Assembly: GCA_021780285.1 (NCBI GenBank)
Contig: JAJXZA010000286.1
Coordinates: 1-23,884 of the forward strand
Reading direction: 5' to 3'
Source of the DNA: Planctomycetota bacterium
GTDB taxonomy: Bacteria > Planctomycetota > Phycisphaerae > WQYP01
DNA: 23,884 nucleotides
The notes beneath the pieces are model-generated. The model was not told the origin of the DNA and searched no databases. It saw nothing but the letters and a program-made list of their open reading frames with translations. Shown in pieces: positions 15,691 to 21,594 of the stretch (the stretch's first letter is position 1; each line of letters opens with the position of its first letter). A program made the position numbers and the translations under genes.

Positions 15691-16785
15691 TCAAGCGCCC
15701 ACATACTTCGAGTATATCGCACGCGCCACCGAAGCGTCATTGGTACCCTTGATAATCGCCCTCCCGTCGGCAAACAGCGTAAGCTCATGCTGCCGCTGCC
15801 GTTCGCCCTGGCCTTCATTAATGGTGCATTTAAGCATAAACTTATTGAAGCTCGGCGACCCGACCGCTTTTAAACCGACGGCTATCTGTTCGAAGTTTAT
15901 TTTGCTGCCCGCCGGCTGCGATATCTGCACTGCGTTGCGGCCGCACAGCGTGGTGGTGCTGCTGGCAAATTTCCCCGATAGATACTCATAATTATGATGC
16001 TTGCATGCCGGGCAATCGGCTATGTCTCGCGCTTTGGCCACGTTAAGCTGTTGGTAACGATTATCCCAGCAATCAAAACTGAACAAATAGCGGCTCACGG
16101 CATTGATGTTGCCTGTGAGCAACTTAAGCGCTTCCATCGCCTGCCAACTTGCCACAATATTGACGGTAGGCCCCAAAACCCCAGCGGTGTCGCAAGTCGG
16201 ATTCATGCCCGGGGGCGGCACGGTTTCAAACACGCAGCGAAGGCAAGGCGTAATGCCGGGCCGAATAACCATGGCCAGCCCCATCGCGCTGATGCAGGCC
16301 CCATACACCCACGGAATATTAAGCTTGATGGATACATCGTTAATTAAAAATCGCGTCTCAAAGTTGTCTGTGCCATCGAGCAATAAATCGCACCCGCCGG
16401 CATAGTTGAGAATGTTGGTGTGGTTTACATCCGCAACCACCGCTTCCACCTGAACATCCGAGTTGATCTGCGCAATCTTTTTTTTCGCGGCAACCGCCTT
16501 CGGAAGCTGGTCGGCAATGTCCTGCTGGTCAAACAAAACCTGCCGCTGAAGATTGTTAATTTCAATAAAGTCGCGGTCAATAATGGTAAGGTGGCCTACG
16601 CCGGCGCGTGCCAACGTGTTGGCCAGTACAGTGCCCAAAGCGCCGCAACCCACCATCAGCACCCGCGATGCCTTGAGTTTTTTTTGCCCCGCAATGCCGA
16701 TAGGCTCCCACAGCATTTGCCGGTTGTAGCGGGCAAGCGACGGGTCTGATTTTTCAAGTTGTTCTGCAATATCCGACAGTGCCAT
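15691..16785 (-). CDS. ThiF/MoeB/HesA-family sulfur carrier adenylyltransferase
   Basis: A 364-residue E1-like enzyme that adenylates the C-terminal glycine of a ThiS/MoaD-type carrier so that sulfur can be loaded as a thiocarboxylate. Features in order: RYNRQ (19-23, the RYxRQ seen in MoeB), nucleotide loop GCGALGT (47-53 region), DGTDN (137-141), zinc cysteines CLRC (181-184) and CPAC (258-261), and the likely catalytic Cys198 in PTCDTAGVLGP. After the E1 core comes a roughly 90-residue C-terminal domain with LCGRNAVQI, not a rhodanese domain. The ATG at 16785 has AGGA seven bases upstream. Its carrier partner is almost certainly the small GG-ending protein two genes upstream. A role in molybdopterin or thiamine synthesis is possible, but the SAM riboswitch on the operon points to methionine. 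Confidence 0.9.
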   Translation of the reverse strand: MALSDIAEQLEKSDPSLARYNRQMLWEPIGIAGQKKLKASRVLMVGCGALGTVLANTLARAGVGHLTIIDRDFIEINNLQRQVLFDQQDIADQLPKAVAAKKKIAQINSDVQVEAVVADVNHTNILNYAGGCDLLLDGTDNFETRFLINDVSIKLNIPWVYGACISAMGLAMVIRPGITPCLRCVFETVPPPGMNPTCDTAGVLGPTVNIVASWQAMEALKLLTGNINAVSRYLFSFDCWDNRYQQLNVAKARDIADCPACKHHNYEYLSGKFASSTTTLCGRNAVQISQPAGSKINFEQIAVGLKAVGSPSFNKFMLKCTINEGQGERQRQHELTLFADGRAIIKGTNDASVARAIYSKYVGA

Positions 16786-16950
16786 GCGGCATTCCTTTCC
16801 AATAAATTTTCACCCGTAAGCTGCGGGTTTGGCTTTTCCTGTAAAGAGCAAGCCAGATGCCTGCGTTCCCCACGTTGTCGCCATGGGCGGCAGGTTTGTC
16901 GCTCCTGCGGAGGACAGGCATAATTGCCCGCGTTCCCGCTAACGTACGAG

Positions 16951-17205
16951 CTACCCCTCCACCACGCTTTTTTCAATAGGTTCAACCGTAACGCCCAGTT
17001 GCTGCAGCAGGTTGAGTGCCGCGGCAACATCATCCTGCGGGCCTTCAAACAGCACGGCCATAATGCCTATTTCGGCCGTCACGCTTGCCTGGCGTATGTC
17101 GAACATCACTTCCGGATATTCGCGGCTCATGCGCCATAGCGCGGGGGTTTCCACCATTGCCTTGCTGCCAAATGTCAGCCACACTCTTTTTTTAATACCA
17201 GCCAT
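16951..17205 (-). CDS. NIL-domain protein
   Basis: An 84-residue protein consisting of one NIL domain, the small ferredoxin-like alpha/beta fold known from the C-terminus of the methionine importer MetN and from proteins tied to homocysteine synthesis in archaea and some bacteria. The pattern KKRVWLTFGSKAMVETPALWRMSREY, then VMFDIRQASVTAEIGIMAVLFEG, then ALNLLQQLGVTVEPIE fits the family. It may sense methionine or take part in sulfur transfer. The start at 17205 lies six bases behind GGAGG; that GGAGG is made by the last two glycine codons of the preceding carrier gene, and the stop of that gene is two bases away, so translation is coupled. In-frame starts at 17208 and 17211 are possible but sit too close to the ribosome site. 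Confidence 0.88.
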   Translation of the reverse strand: MAGIKKRVWLTFGSKAMVETPALWRMSREYPEVMFDIRQASVTAEIGIMAVLFEGPQDDVAAALNLLQQLGVTVEPIEKSVVEG

Positions 17206-17207
17206 CA

Positions 17208-17483
17208 TCAACCTCCCGCAATCGCGGGCACAATGCTTACATCGTCGCCATCTTTTACCACAGTGGCCAAATTCTCTAAAAACCGGATGTCTTCATCATT
17301 CAAATAGATGTTCACAAACCGATTCAACTCGCCCGGCTGCTTAAAGAGTCGCTTGTCCATACCATCAAATTTCTGGCACACATGCTGCAGCACCTGCGCA
17401 ATATCGCCGGCCGGCGTTTCAATCATGTCTACCCCGTTGGTAAGCTGCCGCAACGGCGTGGGAATACGTACCTTTACCGCCAT
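17208..17483 (-). CDS. ThiS/MoaD-family sulfur carrier protein
   Basis: A 91-residue beta-grasp protein that begins MAVKVRIPTPLRQLT and ends DGDDVSIVPAIAGG; the C-terminal Gly-Gly is the site of adenylation and thiocarboxylation. The layout matches MoaD/ThiS and the small carriers CysO and HcyS that feed sulfur to cysteine or homocysteine synthases. As the protein ends exactly at Gly-Gly, no protease trimming is needed, which fits the absence of a JAMM-type peptidase gene here. AGGAG lies eight bases before the ATG. It follows the thrC homologue by 50 bases and overlaps the NIL-gene control region. No MoaE is present, which weighs against a plain molybdopterin role. Confidence 0.92.
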   Translation of the reverse strand: MAVKVRIPTPLRQLTNGVDMIETPAGDIAQVLQHVCQKFDGMDKRLFKQPGELNRFVNIYLNDEDIRFLENLATVVKDGDDVSIVPAIAGG

Positions 17484-17533
17484 AAATGTTTTCTCCTGTT
17501 CAAAACGAAGGTGTCTTCTTACCGTTGAGGCAC

Positions 17534-18814
17534 TTATGCCGGCACCGCCAGCGGCTTACCGCTGTTTCTCCCGGCCGCCGCATGGCCCTGATTGCTTATA
17601 AACGCGTCAAACGCATCGAGCTTGGCGGGTATTGAAGGCGGCATGGCCAATTCGTCCTGCACCACTTCCACGGTTTTAAGGCCATTGCCCGTAATGCACA
17701 CACAAATACTTTCGTCACGCGGTATACGCCCGCTGTTAATCAGCTTGATGGTCGCCGCCAGTGTGGTGCCGCCGGCCGGCTCGGTCCAAATGCCTTCGGT
17801 GCGGGCCAGCAACTTGATGGCATCAACAATTTCCGCATCGGTGGCGTCTTCGCCCCAGCCGCCGCTTTCTTTTACCGCGTGCACCACATAAAACCCATCC
17901 GCCGGGTTGCCGATTGCAATGCTCTTGGCAATGGTCTTCGGCTTCTGCGGCTTAATCAGGTCGCGCCCTGCCCGAATGGCTTCCACCACCGGATTGCACC
18001 CCGCAGCTTGCGCCGAGTATATCTTGGCTTGAGATTCCGCCACCAGCCCCAGACTGATCAACTCCTTATATGCCTTATAAATCTTGGGCAATATCGTGCC
18101 GCCCGCCGTTGGGCATACGGTATGCTGCGGCAGTTTCCAACCCAGTTGCTCCGCAACCTCAAAGCCAAAAGTCTTGGCACCTTCAGTGTAAAACGGCCGA
18201 AGATTCACGTTTACGATCGCCCATTTGTATTTGTCGGCAATTTCCGAGCACAACCGGTTCACATCATCATAATTGCCCTGAATGCGCACCATTTGCGGGC
18301 CGAAAATCAGCGATCCCAGCACTTTGCCCTGTTCCAAATCATGCGGAATCATGACAAATGCTTTCAGCCCGGCCACCGCGCTATGGGCCGCCACGCTGTT
18401 GGCAAGGTTGCCGGTGCTCGCACAACCTACCGTGTCATAACCTAGTTCAATGGCTTTGGTAATCGCCACCGAAACCACACGCTCTTTGTAGCTCCACGTG
18501 GGGTAATTGGCCGAATCGTCCTTAATATATAATTCTTTTACGCCCAGAACGCGCTCAAGGTTGTGTGCCCGTTTTAGGGGTGTAAAGCCGGAATGATGCC
18601 CCGATTTCGGCTCGCCATCAATTGGCAGCAGATCGCGGTAACGCCACAAGTTGCGCGGCCGCGCCTCGATAGACGCCTTGGTTACCTTACCTTTCATCGC
18701 GGCATAATCGTACTCCACCTCCAGCGGGCCGAAACATACTTCGCATACATGAACGCCCTTCTGCGGGTATTGCTTACCACACTCGCGGCAACGCAAGCCT
18801 ACAACATACGACAT
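17534..18814 (-). CDS. thrC: Threonine-synthase-family PLP enzyme with N-terminal zinc ribbon (possible homocysteine synthase)
   Basis: A 426-residue fold-type II PLP enzyme. A zinc ribbon precedes the core: Cys9, Cys12, Cys24 and Cys27 in CREC and CEVC. The PLP lysine is Lys110 in PTWSYKER, where threonine synthases usually have S-F/Y-K-D-R, and the phosphate loop is STGNLANS (133-140). The glycine-rich TAGGTILPKIY and GGTTLAATIKLI regions follow. By homology it would turn O-phosphohomoserine into threonine. However, it is first in a SAM-riboswitch-controlled operon with a sulfur carrier, a NIL protein, a carrier-activating enzyme and a desulfurase, so a sulfhydrylase reaction (O-phosphohomoserine plus carrier thiocarboxylate to homocysteine) is a serious alternative. 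The ATG at 18814 has GGAGG five bases upstream; the longer frame to 18859 runs into the leader hairpin. Confidence 0.85.
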   Translation of the reverse strand: MSYVVGLRCRECGKQYPQKGVHVCEVCFGPLEVEYDYAAMKGKVTKASIEARPRNLWRYRDLLPIDGEPKSGHHSGFTPLKRAHNLERVLGVKELYIKDDSANYPTWSYKERVVSVAITKAIELGYDTVGCASTGNLANSVAAHSAVAGLKAFVMIPHDLEQGKVLGSLIFGPQMVRIQGNYDDVNRLCSEIADKYKWAIVNVNLRPFYTEGAKTFGFEVAEQLGWKLPQHTVCPTAGGTILPKIYKAYKELISLGLVAESQAKIYSAQAAGCNPVVEAIRAGRDLIKPQKPKTIAKSIAIGNPADGFYVVHAVKESGGWGEDATDAEIVDAIKLLARTEGIWTEPAGGTTLAATIKLINSGRIPRDESICVCITGNGLKTVEVVQDELAMPPSIPAKLDAFDAFISNQGHAAAGRNSGKPLAVPA

Positions 18815-18857
18815 ACAAACCTCCGCAGCCGCGGCCTTAGCCGTCGGCAAAACGCAC

Positions 18858-18922
18858 ACGGCCTCTTATCTGAAACCCGCCACCGTAACACGTGCGGTTG
18901 CCGATTCCCGATAAGAGGCCGT
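18858..18922 (-). promoter_or_regulatory. Expression-platform hairpin of the SAM-I leader
   Basis: On the minus strand ACGGCCTCTTATC (18922-18910) and GATAAGAGGCCGT (18870-18858) form a perfect 13-base stem enclosing 39 bases. The first arm is a near copy of the riboswitch P1 5' strand (ACGGCTCTTATC, 19124-19113), differing by one inserted C. The second arm can therefore pair with either, and the P1 3' strand GATAAG can pair with the first arm, giving mutually exclusive folds. The run of four T begins only five bases after the stem, so it is a poor classic terminator; the ribosome site lies about 35 bases further on. Confidence 0.7.
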
Positions 18923-18970
18923 TTGGTCGTTACTCGAGCTATAAGCCCATTCTTCGCCGAAACGAATTCC

Positions 18971-19121
18971 GCTTATCTATCCCCAAGGTTGTTTGCAAAC
19001 ATTACGTTCGGCCAAACAATCGGGAGGGAATTAGCACCCGCTTCATCATCAGCCACTTGCTGATTGAGATGGGTTGCTGTGCCGTCGTCGGGCCCGTCCC
19101 TCAGGCACTCTTGATAAGAGC
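18971..19121 (-). promoter_or_regulatory. SAM-I (S-box) riboswitch aptamer
   Basis: The minus strand carries the S-box layout: P1 CTTATC (19118-19113) with GATAAG (18977-18972); P2 GTGCC with GGCAC around the conserved GAGGGACGGGCCC segment; GCAACCC; a P3 arm with ATCAGC/GCTGAT; the hallmark joining segment GGTGCTAATTCC (consensus GGTGCCAATTCC); and a P4 arm with GTTTG/CAAAC. S-box RNAs bind S-adenosylmethionine and usually turn off methionine, cysteine or SAM genes when SAM is abundant. Here the aptamer lies 157 bases upstream of the thrC-homologue ATG on the same strand. Confidence 0.95.
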
Positions 19122-19142
19122 CGTATTCAATTGTCAGGCCAG

Positions 19143-19172
19143 ATAATACCTACTCTTAAGCCCGCATGTCAA
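19143..19172 (-). promoter_or_regulatory. Promoter of the SAM-riboswitch operon
   Basis: Minus strand TTGACA (19172-19167), 18-base spacer, TATTAT (19148-19143). The predicted start near 19136 is about 15 bases before the riboswitch P1 helix, giving a leader of about 320 bases. The -35 box lies within the 9-base direct repeat that flanks the MITE-like element. Confidence 0.7.
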
Positions 19173-19356
19173 GCCGGGTTTGCCAATTTTTCCGGCGTCA
19201 TGCGAAAATCAACCGTGGCAGGGCGATCGCCAGGTCGTCGGCCCACTATTTAGCCCCCGGCTTGCCGGGGGGAATCGTGCCGCCGCGCACAGCACGCTGT
19301 TGCGATGGGCTGCCGTTTGGACCAAGGCCAGAAAAATTGGCAGACCCTGTCAAGCC
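19167..19356. mobile_element. MITE-like foldback element, 172 bp, with 9-bp target duplication
   Basis: The element spans 19176-19347. Its ends are 21-base inverted repeats: left begins GGGTTTGCCAATTTTT (19176 on), and the right end read on the minus strand begins GGGTCTGCCAATTTTT (from 19347); 19 of 21 positions agree. Directly outside both ends stands the same 9-base word TGTCAAGCC (19167-19175 and 19348-19356), the expected footprint of transposition. There is no transposase frame inside. The centre holds a GC hairpin CCCCCGGC-TT-GCCGGGGG (19254-19271) centred within one base of the element midpoint, and the halves show further patchy complementarity, so the whole can fold back. It must have been moved by a transposase encoded elsewhere; the family is not identified. 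Confidence 0.75.
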
Positions 19357-19467
19357 CACCTGACACCCCACGCGGCCCAATATAATCCGTTTTTTGTTCC
19401 GGCAAGCGACTCCACTCTATCGCATCCTGCTGCACCAACCTCAAACGCCTGCCGCCTCCGCAGCCTC

Positions 19468-20808
19468 TCACACCGCGCCGACACCGCCGCCCGCCCGCTC
19501 ATCTATAAATCGCAATGGCTTACGCGAGCCGGTGGCGTGCTGCATTCGCCGAAGCGTTTCAATTGCCACAAATGCCATCCTGGGTTTCATCCGAAGCAGC
19601 GACTGCATACGCGTTGTTACATCACGCCTGACCTCAGCCGTATCGCGCCGCAGCGCCACCGTAATCACAACCATATCGCTTAACTCGTTGGCTGCCTGCG
19701 CCAAAACCAGGCAGTCTTCAACATGGCGCTGCGCCAAAATCTGGTCAATAATCGCCCCCGGATACAGGCTCACGCCCCGCACCTTAAGCATTTGGTTTTT
19801 ACGCCCCAAAATTGCCGACAACCGGGGCGTGGTGCGGCCGCACGGGCACCGCCCCGGAAGCAGCATCGCAATGTCGCCTGTGCGAAAACGTACCAGCGGC
19901 AGCGCCCGACAACCCAGTGGCGTTATCACAACCTCACCCGCTTGCCCCGCCTCCACCGGCACGCCTGCATCGTCCAGCAATTCCACAATCGCCATCTGCG
20001 GATTCAAGTGCCCGCCGCCGCATATCGGCCCTTCGGCAAAGGTGGCGCACGTTTCAGTGGTGGCGTACGTACTTAAAATGCTCGCCTGTGGAAATATCCG
20101 TTCAAGAGCGACCCCGATGGAATTGAGCTTTCCATCAACCCTGCGAATCGGCTCGCCAATACACACCACACCCTTTACACCCGCAAAGGCCTTTTCTTTC
20201 GTTCGCGCAAGGCCTGGCGCCGCATGCGCTGTAATAATCGTCGGCACCGTAATAATAAACTCCGGACGGTAACGCTGCAGCAGCCCCGCAAGCGATTCAA
20301 ACTGATACGCCGCCTGCGGCCCCGCCCGAATGCACGCCGCACCCAATTTCTGCAACCCCAGCCAATAGGCCATACCCGCCACAAATTGCCGGTCCATCGC
20401 CACCAGCGACAGCACCGTCATCCCACGCTTAATCCCCGCAATTGATAACGCCACCGCCTCATTGGCCGCCAACCGCTGCATATCTTCGCTCGCCAGCGGC
20501 ACCATCATTGGCGTGCCTGTCGTACCCGATGTTGTCACCCACTCGCGCAACTCCTTTTTCGGGCACGCAAGCCCTTCACAGCCGATCGCGGTTACATCAT
20601 CTTTGCTCGTAGTTGGCAGCAGCCGCAGCTCATCAAGGCTCCGCACCATGCGCGGCAACCTGCGGCGGTAAAGCTGCGACTTTGCCGCGTTCCGCAGATG
20701 CTTTTGCAGCGCAACAAGCTGCAGCTTTCGCCAAACCGGCTCAGGCCAGTACAAATGTTCCCCGGCAAGCCAGTCAGAAGGATAGGCCGTTGGTTTACCT
20801 TTGGGCAT
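19468..20808 (-). CDS. PaaK-like AMP-forming acyl/aryl-CoA ligase
   Basis: A 446-residue enzyme of the adenylate-forming superfamily, nearest in style to phenylacetate-CoA ligase and coenzyme F390 synthetase homologues. Motifs: TTSGTTGTP (92-100, ATP loop), YATTETC (248-254), RTGDIA (309-314), a CPCG pair in the hinge (321-324), VRGVSLYPG (343-351), and a C-terminal RKPLRFIDE that may carry the catalytic lysine. It would activate a carboxylic acid as an adenylate and pass it to CoA or a carrier protein. The ATG at 20808 comes one base after the stop of the lipoprotein gene, so the two are coupled; the Shine-Dalgarno is weak. Next to an MMPL exporter and a DUF3261 protein, a role in a lipid-like natural product pathway is likely. 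Substrate unknown. Confidence 0.85.
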   Translation of the reverse strand: MPKGKPTAYPSDWLAGEHLYWPEPVWRKLQLVALQKHLRNAAKSQLYRRRLPRMVRSLDELRLLPTTSKDDVTAIGCEGLACPKKELREWVTTSGTTGTPMMVPLASEDMQRLAANEAVALSIAGIKRGMTVLSLVAMDRQFVAGMAYWLGLQKLGAACIRAGPQAAYQFESLAGLLQRYRPEFIITVPTIITAHAAPGLARTKEKAFAGVKGVVCIGEPIRRVDGKLNSIGVALERIFPQASILSTYATTETCATFAEGPICGGGHLNPQMAIVELLDDAGVPVEAGQAGEVVITPLGCRALPLVRFRTGDIAMLLPGRCPCGRTTPRLSAILGRKNQMLKVRGVSLYPGAIIDQILAQRHVEDCLVLAQAANELSDMVVITVALRRDTAEVRRDVTTRMQSLLRMKPRMAFVAIETLRRMQHATGSRKPLRFIDERAGGGVGAV

Positions 20809-20809
20809 A

Positions 20810-21517
20810 TCAATACTTTCGTTGATTGGTAAATGTCAGCCGCAGAGAATAGTTTAACTTGCGGCGGTACAAGGTTATCTGCCCCGGAAATAAACCCCGG
20901 CCATAGTCGCTGTACCGCACCACAGTGGTGTTGCTGCCAAAAAGCGACGCATGCCGGTTCACCCGCAGCGAAACAACCTCGCCCCCGGCTCCGGCAAATA
21001 TCCAGTTAAAAGTCCAACGGAACGAGTTCTCCTGCTGCAGCGTAGCGCTGTGCGAATGCACCTTCAACTCCACCGGCGGCCTGGGCACATCCAGCGCCAA
21101 CTTCATGTCGGCACATATGCCGCTCGCCACTGCCTTCGGAAACCCCGCCTTACAGTGCAACACATGCGGGCCTGCCCAGTTAAAGCGCGTATCAAAAAGC
21201 ATTTGGCCCAATTCTGTGGCAACCGTCAAGCGTACCTCGGTAGTTGAGATGTAATGCAGCCGGCCAATGACCGTAATACGCCGCCCGTGCAAATACAGCG
21301 TTCCAAAAAACTGCCGATCGCCTCTGGCCGGCCACTGGCGCAAAAACGTATTAACGCTTGCCGCCGTTGGAGCCGCCGTGGCGGCCCATTGCAGCGGCGG
21401 CACCTCAACTGACGAACATCCCCCCATCAGCAGCGCTGCAAAAAGCAGCACCCCGCAGCCCCAAAGAACCTTGGCTTGATGCAACATCCGTTGCCATCGC
21501 CTGCGCTCAAAACTCAT
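20810..21517 (-). CDS. DUF3261-type outer-membrane lipoprotein (putative)
   Basis: A 235-residue exported protein: a basic start MSFERRRWQR, a hydrophobic stretch AKVLWGCGVLLFAALLMGGC and a lipobox-like MGGC, giving Cys34 as the lipidated residue. The mature part is mostly beta (GRRITVIGRLHYI, VRLTVATELGQMLFDTRFNW, then RYSDYGRGLFPGQITLYRRKLNYSLRLTF), which fits my recollection of DUF3261 proteins, known from aryl polyene and related lipid clusters next to an MMPL exporter; that is exactly its position here. It probably helps move or place a lipid product in the cell envelope. The start is uncertain: a GTG at 21556 near a GGGAG, ATG at 21523, 21517 or 21487 are all possible; 21517 gives the most natural signal peptide. 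Confidence 0.72.
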   Translation of the reverse strand: MSFERRRWQRMLHQAKVLWGCGVLLFAALLMGGCSSVEVPPLQWAATAAPTAASVNTFLRQWPARGDRQFFGTLYLHGRRITVIGRLHYISTTEVRLTVATELGQMLFDTRFNWAGPHVLHCKAGFPKAVASGICADMKLALDVPRPPVELKVHSHSATLQQENSFRWTFNWIFAGAGGEVVSLRVNRHASLFGSNTTVVRYSDYGRGLFPGQITLYRRKLNYSLRLTFTNQRKY

Positions 21518-21594
21518 AAACATGCACGTCGCTCTAAATACGTCCACATACACCACCTCTCCCTGCGAAAAATACTCTAAAACACTTCATATCG

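Noticed and set aside
19222..19231. GGCGATCGCC palindrome, containing the cyanobacterial HIP1 octamer GCGATCGC
   Set aside because: Only one copy was noticed, and it lies within the foldback element; a single octamer is expected by chance in GC-rich DNA.
19254..19271. GC-rich hairpin as a terminator of the ligase gene
   Set aside because: No T-run follows on either strand, and it is better explained as the centre of the MITE-like foldback element.
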